A DNA stretch of 64,000 nt from Conus ventricosus (taxonomy: Eukaryota; Mollusca; Gastropoda; Neogastropoda; Conidae), in NCBI GenBank assembly GCA_018398815.1, contig CM031607.1:89292172-89356171 (forward strand), given 5' to 3'. Within the stretch, counting starts at the first letter, position 1, and every line of letters starts with the position of its first letter. The notes beneath the pieces were generated by a model, which worked only from the letters and a program-made list of their open reading frames with translations, was not told where the DNA came from and did no database searches. This document shows, piece after piece, positions 10,860 to 22,684 of this stretch. Position numbers and translations under genes: made by a program.

Positions 10860-12425
10860 AACAGCTTTCATTACTTTCACTCGTGAATAGTTTCCTCCCT
10901 TAACAACTCTTCAAAACTCGGTTGTTAGCCTCCTATCTCGTCATCACGTTTTAAAATTTGAAGGGGGGCAGGAAGGAGGGACGGGAGAGGGGATGGTGGT
11001 GGGGGGCGATGTTACTGCTAATCATTTAACTTTGGAGGTGCCTGGTTCAACACGTTAGTTATATTGTTCTTTATTATTCAATGAAAATAACGTAGGGATA
11101 TGAGGCAATCGTTTACAATGTTATCAACAAGGTAGCGTTTCAAAAGGAGGGTACATTGGACGTCATTTATTATGAGTTTTTCTTTGCACAAAAGATACTG
11201 TAGCCAAAAGAAAATATATGTATGATAGGGAAAAAATCTCTGTTTTTTTCTTAATTACCAAAACGGACCAGAGCTTGTAAAGCTGCAACTGAAAGACTGT
11301 TCACCTGTCATTACAACTTGTAATGACGTCGATTTTGTTGTTAATGACAGTTATGAGATGAATATTCCTTCCATTATAGTACACTACCTCATTACTTTTT
11401 CCATATCAGCAGTGTCTAATGGTCTTTTACCAGTCGGCCATTTTGCAATTCTTCTTCATCAGTGTTATATGTGAAGTGATATGTTTTACTTCTATTTTTC
11501 CCTTCTGTTCTTACTGTTAAATTCATTTTCTAAGAATATATTGAGGTTCACCAAATGCCATTTTGTTAATAACGATAATATGCCCTCACGTTAACCTCTT
11601 TTGCAGCAGTTGCTGACGTGAATGTAATATAGAAATAAGTAAATATATATAATAATGATCATCATCATGATCATCATCATCATCATCATGATCATCATCA
11701 TCATCCTTATCATCAATTTAAGGAAGAAAAGCAGTTTTTAGTCAATATCGTCAAGGCTCGGAAATATAATATGCACTAGCTTGTTACTCGTAGAAACATC
11801 AACGTAACAGTTTTGTCAACTTAGATATAATCTGTATGCGTTAAAGCAATGTCCTCGTTTCCGTACACTGACACAGTGACACATCGATGGGGTGTGAAGA
11901 AGACCAATAATAAAAATCACCGGTGCTTCACCGACCATCAACGACATTTGTCCTGGAGTAGAGTACTTCACAAGCGAAAACAACGTGAACAATACAGTTA
12001 TGAAGGTCAATAGCTCAGACTGTGAGAATAATTTGCCACAACATTCAGCATCACACGGAGTTTGTGTATGGTGTATGTGACGATTTCAAAACGTTCTGTA
12101 AAACTCTTTATTCTACCACCAATGAGCTATGTGCGTGCTTCTGTTGAACGTCTGGCATATTGGTGTGATGCAGGGCATTGGAGAAGCACATTTAGTGGTA
12201 AAGAAAAACCCGATAACTTACCTGCGTATAATATGTAATCAACACACGCTGAAAGAAATGATCGTTCATTCACATTACTTCAATATGCTTACACTGCATC
12301 TTAACAGTCCACCAATAAAAGTGCTGTTTGAGACAATTACATGCCACATTTGGTTGTGAAATATTTAACAAAAACCTCAGGTTACATGACTGTTCCATTT
12401 GTAAAGAGGAATTCTGAATATTTCA
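10860..12425. other. Unannotated region, possible upstream part of the receptor pseudogene
   Basis: Contains a G-rich patch (about 10960-11010) and an ATC array (about 11655-11715). Short plus-strand frames between 12100 and 12360 may be exon remnants of the receptor pseudogene that follows, but I cannot assign domains to them. Confidence 0.4.
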
Positions 12426-12859
12426 GTGGAGAATGGAAATTGTCCCACAGATCAGTTCATAATGATCAGCATTCAATACTTTCAGTTATGCCATGTGTTT
12501 TGCAGAACTAGTCGCAAACTATGCTGTGGCCTTTATCTATTCAAAACAAACACAAGTGATGAAACCATTCAACGCCTGTGTTTTCAGCGTCCTGTATCAG
12601 CTAATTTGATTTATGCATCATCCCTGAAAGTCAAATTTTATATATGAATGGACTATCCAAAGGATTGAAAATACGGTTGTCCACACTTTCTGCGGTTAAC
12701 AAGATTTGCAATTGGCGAGTGGTGCCCTCAATTGCTCTGTACGATATTACTCTCTTTTTCAGCATCACGTGGACTGTAACTTTATGTCAGAGTGTGAAGA
12801 TGGACGGGATTGAAACAGAACACTGTCCTTTCAGCAATTCCATCTGCCAAGGATTAGTA

Positions 12860-14160
12860 GCTTCAACAAACAAGTGTTTCAACTTAACAATGCAAAGCGT
12901 TAATGTTCGATAACATTTGTGAATTATGATTGCCAAAGTACAAATGGAAGATTAGCCTCACCAAAAAACAAAAAGGAATATGAAGATTTACTTCATACTT
13001 TTCGAAATTATAACGAATATGGTGTAGTTTTGGGTTTATATGTCAGGATGGTATTCTGTACCATTTGCATACAGCAAATTCCGTTCATGGTCAGATAGCA
13101 CTATGGTATATAACTTGAATCACATAGAAAAAAAGGACAATGTATGTTCCATCAAGGTCTGCGAAGCTTTACACTCTTATGTCAGGTTTTATTTCTGGCA
13201 GCATGAACTACTAGACAACTTTGCGTGTGAAGTACTTTTTATTCGCGTAACGATTTTCATTCCATTTTCTCACTGGAGCATCCATACTCACTGACATCAA
13301 ACAATATAAACCTGACATCAGTTCAGACATATACTCATCATTTTTTCTCTTTTTCACCAGATGATCAAATTACCCGTTGTATTTTATCATGTGATCTGAA
13401 AAGTTATTTGAAGGCGGGTGGTTTAAACAGGTGCAAGTTCATAAACGCTAGCAGTGTTTCCTACACTGGCATGATGATTCATGTTGAAAAAGAAGTTGCA
13501 TATATGTTTAAATGTGACGACATCACCACTGTGCATTACAGTCGAGTGTGTGACTTCAGACAGGACTGCCCAGATGACAGTGAAGAGTCTTTTTGTGAAT
13601 ACCTCCATGCGGTGAGTTTCAGTGTTGTAACGGTCAATGTATATTGTTCAGTCAGCGCTGTAATCAATTCGCAGATTGTGTGGACGACTCAGATGAGGTT
13701 GGATGTCGTGATGACAATTCTTACCTGGTTCAGAGCTCAACAGGGGACATGAAACACGCTTTTATATCAATCTGGATGGGGCTGGCTACTTCACTCAGCA
13801 GGTGATGACAGGGCATGACTCTTGCCCTCCCAGTCATTTTCAATGCAGAACAGAGTGGCTGTATTGCCTGCCTGTCTACACTCGGTGCAATGGATTTCTG
13901 ACTGTGTGTATGGAGAAGACGACAAGGCTGTGGGACGATGTCGTGTTCTGGTTTCTACCGATGTCGATTTTCCAGGGTCTGTGTGCATGGACATCATCTC
14001 TGTGATGGCTGGGGTCAGTGTCCACGGTGGGATGATGAAATGTTTTGTAGTATGACCTGTCCAGTGTCTTGTCTGTGCCAAGGTCATGTTTCCTATGTAA
14101 CAAACCATTTCGTTCTGACCTTTTCCCACCAATTAAGGTACGTGGGTGCAACAGGTGCAG
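12860..14160 (+). pseudogene. Receptor pseudogene ectodomain: lectin-like domain and four LDLa repeats
   Basis: The lectin-like part carries KCFNLT near its start, GRLASPKNKKEYEDLL (about 12949-12996), VVLGLYV, a shift near 13040, then a WQHELLDNFACE end at about 13197-13232. After an acceptor-like AG near 13361, LDLa repeats follow: VCDFRQDCPDDSEESFC (13548-13598), a second with [10 protein letters not shown] (about 13677-13706, in another frame), a third starting SCPPSHFQCR (13820), and a fourth with HLCDGWGQCPRWDDEMFC (to about 14052). Asp/Glu pairs expected to bind calcium are preserved in several repeats. LDLa and lectin domains would have been extracellular ligand-binding modules. Confidence 0.75.
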
Positions 14161-14369
14161 GAATGAGCCGACTGATTTTATTAAGAATATACCCTTGTTC
14201 ATTTGATTCTGTCTGAATGTTCCCTTTGTAATATTTCACTTTTTAAGATTAGAACCTGAAGCATATCAATCTCGCCATAACTACATAAAAACTATCGGTC
14301 TGGATATTTTTCAAGAGTTACAAAATTTAGACAGTATTTTGATAGGAAACAACCCTCTTAGCAAAAATG

Positions 14370-14528
14370 GTAAGTAAAAGACAAAGCTCGTTTTTCACAC
14401 GCTTGAAACGGGTGGATATATCTAAAACACGTGTGAATGTTTTTTTATAACACAGTATATCCATATTTTCGTCAAGTAGCAATTTCTTAATGTATCATTT
14501 TGTAACATTGCAATCATTGGACTGACAG
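14370..14528 (+). other. Putative intron within the LRR region
   Basis: A GTAAGT donor at 14370 follows LRR-like sequence (QNLDSILIGNNPLSKN) and an ACAG acceptor at 14525-14528 precedes another LRR-like segment (FKAVPHLRKLDITGND). The 159-bp stretch between has stops in the flanking frame. The phases do not join cleanly, consistent with an indel in a pseudogene. Assigned by eye. Confidence 0.55.
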
Positions 14529-14779
14529 GTTTAAAGCAGTTCCACACCTGAGAAAGCTGGATATTACAGGAAATGATGTTACCAGTTTCCCTTTGATCTC
14601 TTCTCATTGTCAACTGAATTACTGGACATTTCTTCGTCTAATTACAGATTGTGCTGCAAGAATCTACTTCCCCGTCACACAAGTGTATGGCCCCCAGTAC
14701 TGTACTCCCGTCATGTACAAGGTTGCTAACAACTGAACTTTACCAGATTCTGTTTGGGACAAATACTGCCTTGGCCATG

Positions 14780-15560
14780 GTAGAAATTTGCTTTGCCTTT
14801 TTACTTCTGTAGCAGTGAGCAATATGTATGGAACTTATTTCATACTGACAATTGCACACTTGCACTTTGCTGATATTTGCATGGGGGCCAATGTTTGCAT
14901 TGCTTTGGTAGCAGACAACTTTTTTCTTGGAAACTACATGCAAATTGAAAAAACATGGTCTAAGAGTTCAACATGCAACTTGCAGGATTTCTTTTCTGTT
15001 TGTCTATTCTAATGTCAGAGTCGACCATCTCGCTCATCACTTTATATCACGTTGCTGTTTGTCATTTCCCACAGGTTTTGTTCAGATGCAATGCGTGTTT
15101 CAGCTTCATAGCGTATGCAGTAATGTGGACTGTAGGAATCTTGTTGGCACTGATTCCACTTCTTCCTGGTATGTCACACTGGGGTCTCACGGGTCAGTCT
15201 GGCTTAGGTCGTCTGACCTCATTTGATGTCAGTATTCTGATAACAGTACCAATTCTTAACGTATAGCGACGGTCCACTTCAGTTGTCCTTGACTATTGTG
15301 ACTGGCCAAACAGTCATATTATTGGAGAATGCAAGCACAGAATGAGCACTTAGTCCAACATTACGATCAGTGTATTCTGCAGTCCCAGGTGACGACGAGT
15401 GTGGCTGAATTACGATGCTGTTTGCTGGATTGATTTGCAATGGATATGATATTTCCCGTTTTCAAGTGTACAGTTTTCAATAAATCTTACGATCTCATGG
15501 TTGTGTTTGTGTTCCCATTCAGTTCAGGCAGTCAACCCACTTCTCTACTTGTGTGACCGT
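14780..15560 (+). pseudogene. Receptor pseudogene seven-transmembrane region
   Basis: Hydrophobic segments correspond to TM2 (TIAHLHFADICMGANVC), a first extracellular loop, TM3 in another frame (LAGFLFCLSILMSESTISLI), TM4 (SFIAYAVMWTVGILLALIPL), second extracellular loop (HWGLTGQSG) and, after stops, TM6/TM7 with NPLLY at 15534-15548. At the end of TM3 the place of the usual DRY/DRF motif reads LYHVAV, so the G-protein contact motif is lost. TM1 is poorly visible. A polyadenylation-like AATAAA lies at 15479. Confidence 0.75.
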
Positions 15561-15575
15561 TAAAAGCATAGCAAC

Positions 15576-15857
15576 TGCAAGAACAGGAAGAAATAATCTG
15601 AAGGTGTTACAACAAGGCTTGCTCAAGAGGCAAAACAAAAACACAAAGTAAGGAAACGAAACAATAAAAATATAAGAATGATATTAACAATAATATGATC
15701 ATATGGCTGAGGCATTAAATGATACCCTACACACGTTCTGAATCCAAGCAAAATGACTTACTCAACACTGTAATTACTCCCTACATCCCATTATCCCTCA
15801 TATCTGCCTCTTCCCAAGCTTTGTCACCAGCAAAACTAAAATGTGTGAAAGAACACA
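15576..15857. other. Unannotated spacer
   Basis: No gene or repeat recognised between the receptor pseudogene and the CA microsatellite. Confidence 0.4.
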
Positions 15858-16147
15858 ACACACACACACACACACACAACACACATCCACACACACACAC
15901 CCACACAACACACACATAACCACGACACAACCATGCACAACACCACACACACACACAAACCGCATGCCACACATGCACGCACCGCACAGTACACTGCACC
16001 GCACACTTATTCAGCACGCACGCACGAAAACACGCACGCACACACGCACCACTCACTCACACACACGCGCGCGTCGACCCACACACACACACACACACAC
16101 ACACAACACACAAACACACAACACACACACACCTCACACACACACAC
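15858..16147. repeat. Imperfect (CA)n microsatellite
   Basis: CA array with many interruptions (CATG, GCACGC, CAAC). It is the left flank of the composite LTR element. The right flank at 48221 is also CA repeat, so the element landed inside this array. Confidence 0.95.
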
Positions 16148-16957
16148 TGTCACGGACAAAAAAAAAAAGAAGAAAAACCGAATTCGGGTCAGTCGGCCAG
16201 CCAGTTTCAATTGGACCTAAGTCCAAACGCAAACATCCTGGTTTCCAGCAGACTACTTCATGTGTCCCGTGACAGCCAATTAGGCACGGCGAAGAGCTAT
16301 TTTTTTAGTCCCGTCACGGAGACGCCACCAGTCCCGCAGACAGACTGAGTGGCTTACCGACGTTTCAATAGTCTGGTCAGACTGGTCACGCGCCTGGGTC
16401 AGACTGATACAGCTAATTTGCAAGACCACGCCCACAGTCAGCCGATACGTCGCCGTTAAAGTATGAAGGGAAGTTAATGTGTGGTGGGGGTGAAATCAAG
16501 CTAATTAATTAAATGACCCATTGACCGCCACAGAGAGCAATGGGCCAGAAGATGTGACTATCATGATTGGGGCACTGTCCATGGAAATAAGAAGGGGAGT
16601 AACCTCGTACACAAGCGGAAAAATACTGACCAATGTACTCACCCTTTTGACAGTAGGAACGGAATACGAGAAGCTAGGGGAGTGAAGAGGAAAGAGGAGA
16701 AAAAAAGGAATAAACGGAAGAGGGGGGGGGGGAGATGTTCTGAGTAGCTCTGCACGAGAGAATAAGCAAGAGATAGAGGAGGAGGAACAGAACCGATTTG
16801 AAGCATTAGCACCAATAAATAGTCTGCGGTGGAATAGACTAAGGAGAGATTGTGAGAAAAGAGAGAGAGTTCAAATTGATGAAGAGAAAAACAGAAAAAG
16901 AAAAAAACAAGCAATACCATGTCCATTTGATAAGTCAACCAAAGAGAGAGGAGAGAG

Positions 16958-17004
<47 letters not shown>

Positions 17005-17598
17005 TGCAATGCGTTAATGCAGGAAGGAAGAAAGGAGAACAGATCAATACTGGTATCACAGGTTTCAATCAGAACCCAGGGTTTCAACTCATATCCTGGC
17101 AGCACCACTTTCAACAGGCAGAACCACAGGCCAAACGCCAGTAAACCTGACCAGTGCCAGAGGTTCTAAACCTGACCAGTGCATCGTTTATTCAACCTGA
17201 CCATGCCGGCGGTCCACCTGACCATGCACAGTGTTCGTGGACAGTGTTTGTGAAAGTGACAGTGAAAAGAAAAAAAAAGAAGAAAGGGAAAGACAGTGAT
17301 TCGTAAATAGTTAGATCACCTGGCCAGGTAATGTAGAAAATCTATTTATACCCTGGTTAGTTTATGATGAAAAGATAAAATGGATTTGGTGAAGTTCAAG
17401 AAAGAGAGAATGTTTTATTTTTGTTTGAACATCCATGCGCATTGATGTTCTTTCCATATTTACGGTAGTAAAGTTATATGACTTGTGACTATTGGTTGAT
17501 TTGACGAATGCATGAAAATGAATGAATAGGTAAGCAAGCTGTAGTGTGTTTGGGCTGTAACCTAGTCCTTCCTACACTGACATACCCCCGAGTTGACA
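16148..17598 (+). repeat. 5' LTR of the Gmr1-like host element
   Basis: Starts TGTCACGG, ends GTTGACA, 1451 bp. It aligns along its whole length with 46890-48220, including shared blocks such as GGTGGGGGTGAAATCAAGCT (about 16485) and ACTCCATGCGCATTGATG-like sequence near 17432. A GA array lies near 16963-17004. The 3' copy is shorter mainly through lost bases in a poorly resolved stretch. Confidence 0.85.
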
Positions 17599-17626
17599 AT
17601 TTATTGCGACCTGACAGGATATTCTG
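17599..17626 (+). other. Putative primer-binding site
   Basis: The first bases after the 5' LTR read ATTTATTGCGACCTGACAGG. The segment TGCGACCTGACAGGA is close to the complement of an arginine-type tRNA 3' end, with one G probably missing after TG. Location right after the LTR supports a PBS. The tRNA identity is my inference. Confidence 0.5.
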
Positions 17627-17714
17627 GCCCATTTATTATAATTGTTCAAAAGCTTCCTCAGAGAGAAGCTGGTGGGATTCAGAGTATTTGTATACCTAAG
17701 AAAGGTAATGTCTT

Positions 17715-20700
17715 TGTCACAGTAAAAGACAGTAGACTTGGATAAATGTATTTAATAATCCCCGTCTAACCACCCCCATTTCCCCCCTTTACTGAGTATG
17801 AACGCCCCACTACAAACACACTCACAAAAAGAAAATACGGTGCACAAACAAGAAGGCTTTATTTGCATTCACACTCCACTCACGCCACAGGATGTCAGAT
17901 GAACACCAACTCTAATATATATAATCCAACCCACACAGGCAAAAAAACAAAAAAACAAACAAACCCCCAAAACAATCAACTAATGTTCCAATACCCGAAC
18001 CATCAACCCATGGCCCCTTCTGCATACCAGTGTCTCATGTACAGCACATATACTTTTAACGACCCATCCTCAGAGGCACAGATACACACCTCACCTAAAT
18101 GTGCACTAAAGGCCAATAACCAAGGGACAAGGTGATATCACATCCACCTGGTAATCCCGGGATGAATATCAAGCGAGGTGATACTCATAAACCTGAGAAG
18201 CCCACAGCAAGCTTTCTTTCAAATGTATACATTATACTAATATTTATGTGCCGGTGTCACGCGCGCGCGATCGTGACCACCAAAGCTAACCCCAAATATA
18301 CAACACCAAATGTTCGAGTAACCCCGCACCCAATGTCGTATTTTACATTACTTCAACACCGAAGTCCCTGCGGTACTTGACACAGGCAAAAAAAAACTTC
18401 TTCCAAATAAAAAAACGAAACCACACACACAAACAAAAAACAACAACGGCAACACAGCGTTTCCCGATATGGTTTGGAAACGTCGGTCTGCTTGAAACGG
18501 CGCTCTCACCCTAATGCAAACCGCTCAACACACAAAACCTTCACTGAAGCGCTTGATACGAAAAAGGAGAGGAACGTTTGACACGTCGTAGAACGCGGTT
18601 CCCTCCTACTGTGGCACCAACCACACCCGCGAGTCACTACTCGATGAAAAACTGCGGTGGGCCCTCAGAGAAGACCTTGCCACCCTAAAAGACAGTTTGA
18701 AGTCAGAGGAACTGGCCACACCCTCGGACTGTGAAAGGGAGATGACTCCCGACCGGAACCATCCTGCCGGCTCCGGTGCTCCCCCACTCCGGCAGAGAAG
18801 TGGGCAGATGACATGGGGATGCGGTGCCAACTCCCACCACCTAGAGGTCCGACCCCCCCCATCCAAAAAAACGGATTTGCCGTGTAGGGAGGAACATAAA
18901 ACTCGCGCCGGAACCCCATGCAAAAGGAAATGTCTTACTCCACAGAAGAATACAGTTATACTTATTTGTTGCTTCACTAAAGTAAATGGTTCTCAGTGTA
19001 AACATTTCACAACCCAAATTGCGACAGCTAAATGGAATCTTAAATCATGACTTATAACAACCAGCCACCTGACATCAAGATTCTCATCAACACCAGAAAT
19101 GTTCCCATTACACATTTATAAACCAATTTCATTGACCTCCACTTCCATCAACCAGCCAAACTTAATTATAACCGTATTCCTTCATAAAAGTGATTATTAC
19201 TGTCATAGTTCCATACCCACACTTCATTTCCCATCTGGGTCTAAGACAATGATTTAATAGTAGGATTTATAAATCATATTCAACTTCAACAAACACACTA
19301 ACAATTACGTCCGTTAGTGACCCCAGTAACGGTCACTAATTCAGGATCAATTACTTAGTAACATGCCTTGATAGAATAAACACATTTCAAGCAAAACCAC
19401 AATAATAGAATTGAACCATTATTTAATTTTACCTTATCCAATTCTTTAGCAGGCACAATCAAAATCCTGATCAAATTCATCGGAAATTATCAAGCTCGGG
19501 CAATCACCATAACATCATCTCGACAAGGATTTCCGAACGCTGCCCTAAACATTGTCTACTGACACCACAATGCTTGCGGAAAACATCTTTGAATACTGAC
19601 GCACCCCCGTCTACTAAAACAACCAAACTACAGTATATACACCAAGAGTTAGGCTTACTTAGCACAATTCCCAACTATCTGCATACCTTATATTAATTTA
19701 TCATCCTGCTATTTTTTATCTCATCTTTCAAATTTTAGTAATAACCTAAACCAATTAAACTAACTAATACTACTAATGTATTTAACACAATCATAAATTC
19801 ACCTGCAAATCTTTAATAATAATTTAACAAAGAAAAACAAATCTTATATAAATATATGATCCTTAATTTCCTTAACGACCCCATCCACCCTGGTTTAGTT
19901 TCCGAGCGCAAACCCCAAAAGTGAAACTTCTACAAGACCGTCTATCCGGATGTACACCACCCGTCACTCTATCGATAAACCTCAAACACGCCCAGACACA
20001 TCACAAGCAGTCCTGCCCTCCGAACCTGGCCTGCACCGCGTGATCAGTCCACTTAATATTAAAATTTCTCCGTCCTCCGAAACCAACGACACTCACAGAA
20101 ATAACCAATCATTATCAAACTTGAAACCAGTAATTCTGTACACCAGCGACCACTACCCCAGTACAACATATTTCTTAGCACATCAATACCGCAGTAACAC
20201 CTCCACGCCTATCTGTAATCAGTGTAGAACCGGAATGCAATTAACTGTCATTCCAATGTACGGTTTTCCTCCGACCTTAAGTACCAAATTATATCTCTTC
20301 TCTCAAACTTCCGCACATTTAAATCTCCTCCTCGTTAGCCAAATTCACATAAAAAGATCTTTTGCTAATAAAAATCAAATTAAAAGGAAATCTCCCGTAC
20401 CGAACTGAAACACAAAAGTTGAATGAAACCATGAAATCTACAAACAACCAACTACACAGCCCTCCAGACATTCCATTAAACTTTACAACGCTCACCTTGG
20501 ACAACAACAGGAACGACACCAAAGGACGACACTCATCGCCGACACTTATGACAGACAGCAAGACGTCCCTGGTACGTTCAGAACCCTCGCTGAAACAAAC
20601 CGAACACCGACAGACAAGACGCGGACGACACACTGGACAACACCCTCACTCGCCGTGACACTGCCAGACAGCCAACGCCCTTGTACGTGCAACCCGTCGC

Positions 20701-21269
20701 TGAACACGCGCAGACGAACACCGACAGTCAAGACGCGGACGACACACTGACAACACCCTCGATTCGCCATGACACTGGCCAGACAGCCAACGCCCTGTAC
20801 GTGCAGAATCCCGTCGCTGAACACTCCGAAACACCGACCGTCTTCTCTGGTACCAAACCTCATAAAGTCGGTCGAGGGCATACCTAAGACTCCTGCCCCC
20901 AACCGGCAGACACAAACATGATCACGAGGAGGCCAACCAACCTCGCGGATAACGCCTCAGTTCGAACTTAACATGTCAGATACACCAACGAACACTATCA
21001 CGAGTTCACCTCGGAAACCACAAGACAGCACTCACATTCACGGAATTCAACCATACACATCAAAGAACTTCCATTTCACGCGCGGTTAGTTTACACACGT
21101 AAATACCTCACTATTCCGACGACCTGACAACCCTCCTCCCTCCCCCCTCCAAGAGAAAACAGAAAGTCAAATTCCGTCAGAATCACGCACTTCACGTACA
21201 CTGCCACCTGCACTGACGGCCACACTCCACAATTGTCACTGAGGCGACCTGAGTCAGTTCGTGCTGACA
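17715..21269 (-). repeat. 3' LTR of long-LTR element copy 1
   Basis: On the plus strand it runs from TGTCACAG to GTGCTGACA. It matches 25045-28617 throughout, for example AATACGGTGCACAAAC near 17835, the GAGTCACTACTCGATGAA block near 18632, and the PvuI-like CGAGGGCATACC block near 20870. At 3555 bp it is far longer than most Gypsy LTRs. It has no convincing ORF and includes a 114-bp minisatellite. Confidence 0.85.
20520..20840. repeat. 114-bp minisatellite inside the LTR
   Basis: Two clear units begin at ACCGACAG near 20606 and 20720, spaced 114 bp, with a divergent unit before them and a partial one at 20833. Each unit contains GACGCGGACGACACACTG and a GTACGTGCAGAA-like block. The same array recurs in the other LTR at about 27830-28165. 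Confidence 0.85.
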
Positions 21270-21439
21270 AAAACCCTTCCCCCAAGATTTAAAGTATACC
21301 TTTAAATAAAAACTGAAGGAACGCACGAAAAGTCCTTAGTGTTACAGCATTGAAAAATGATAAATCCTCTCTTCCTCTACTGTTTTAAACTCTGCCCAGA
21401 AACCCTTTACTCACATACGAACTCAATAAATCACCAACC

Positions 21440-21950
21440 ACATTTTCACGTCTGAATTGCCTCCACTACAAACTGGAAAAGGTTTGTAGCAACAACGCCC
21501 ATCGTGATACGACCACTGGGGCGACTTGATTGACCCTCTCCAAATACTGATTGGAAATGGACCGTCTGGTAGGTGAATTCCACCCCATAAAGGTAGGGTT
21601 CAAACTTCTGAACCGCCCATACCAAGAGCCAAAATTCCTTTCCCACGATGGAATATTTGCGTTTCAGCTGATTGAGGCTTTTTTGCTGGCGCACACTACA
21701 GGATGGACTCCGTCGTCGTGTTCCTGACACAGCACAGCTCCTAACGCCACCTCATAGCATCGTCTTTAGAACGACCGACGTTCCGGAATCTGGTAAATGG
21801 CATACTGGCGCGTGGCAAACATTCTTTCAGCTTCTTGAACGCCTCCTCACACTCCGGCTACCAGACCACTATGCGAGGCTGTAATCGTCCCTTTACCTAA
21901 GGTACGCTGGGCACTTTAAAGCATGACCATCATACATACCTGCCTAAGTC
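21440..21950 (-). pseudogene. RT thumb and RNase H remnant of long-LTR element copy 1
   Basis: Minus-strand sequence first shows a thumb-like PECEEAFKKLKECL (near 21850-21810), then an RNase H region with KRKYSIVGKEFWLLVWAVQK (about 21663-21604) and FEPYLYGVEFT. RNase H would remove the RNA strand during reverse transcription. The region follows the integrase zinc segment after only about 10 codons, so about 2 kb of integrase core and RT palm was deleted relative to copy 2. Confidence 0.8.
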
Positions 21951-21956
21951 ACCGCA

Positions 21957-22260
21957 TCATTCCAGGCCAATAGAGTTTGGAATATTCTCTTCTTTTGTCT
22001 GTTTCCCCCCCAAGTGTCCAGCCATAGGAACATCGTGTCCGAGAGTGAGTACGGACTTCTTAGGGACTTCGCACACAAAACCTGGGTTGTTTATTCCGCT
22101 CTCACTCACGTACTTTACGTACAATAACTCGGTCTTTTTCCACAATAAAGGATACCTATTTCCATGGTATGGAACACTAGCTTTACCTGCTGCAGCTCTC
22201 CTAGCACGTTCAAGGCTATCATCCAGTTCCTGTCCCTGAATCAGCTCGTCTTTACGAGAC
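21957..22260 (-). pseudogene. Pre-integrase linker and integrase zinc region, copy 1
   Basis: Minus-strand frame (22145-21957) with LTLGHDVPMAGHLGG followed by KQTKEENI, the His-His half of an HHCC integrase zinc-binding domain. The Cys pair is lost at the deletion junction. It precedes RNase H in the direction of transcription, the reverse of the usual Ty3/Gypsy order. Confidence 0.75.
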
Positions 22261-22680
22261 AGCCCTCGACTTGCTCCTTTAAAGATAAAAAGGTTGAGCA
22301 GGGCCTGTCCTGGTTCTGACCTGAGCCCGATTCCGCAGTGACCTATGCTGTATCCGATTGCTGTCCATTTTCCGATGAGTTTGTCTCCCTATGGGTATAC
22401 TGGGACTCTCTCATGGATGGTGCCCACCCTCACGGCATATGTCATTCCCCACCAAACTCCACAACTGATCCTCCATCCCCGAGGCCACACCTTCCCCTCA
22501 AAGTACGCGTGTCATGTACACACAGGCCCCCGGGTAGTGTGCTACGACACCTGGATTTTCAGCCAATACAACCGTCTGAGTCCCCCCCTGTATATGCATC
22601 ACATTGGTACCAGCCTCGCCGCGACCACGGTCTGCGGGGAGCGCTGTAACACTGAAACCACTTGACCATGACTCTCCGCG
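22261..22680 (-). other. Expected protease-linker region of copy 1, unresolved
   Basis: By position this lies between the gag zinc knuckle and integrase and should encode protease. I see no clear DTG or DSG catalytic motif in any minus-strand frame, so I do not call it. The homologous stretch in copy 2 is near 59.5-59.9 kb. Confidence 0.3.
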
Positions 22681-22684
22681 ACCC

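Larger units (their letters stand above)
12426..15575 (+). pseudogene. GRL101-like receptor pseudogene (CUB, C-type lectin, LDLa, LRR, 7TM)
   Basis: A broken G-protein-coupled receptor gene. In order I see a CUB-like segment (12430-12650), the tail of an LDLa repeat (SECEDGRD, about 12790), a C-type lectin-like domain (about 12860-13240), a cluster of four LDLa repeats (13495-14052), a Cys-rich LRR N-cap (CPVSCLCQ), leucine-rich repeats split by a putative intron, and a seven-transmembrane region ending in NPLLY. This matches the LDLa-LRR-7TM plan of molluscan GRL101 receptors, relatives of relaxin-type receptors. The frame is broken at least eight times and has in-frame stops, so no product is expected. 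Intron-like boundaries with GT and AG remain, so it is not a processed copy. Sequence quality here looks good, so decay is probably real. Confidence 0.8.
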
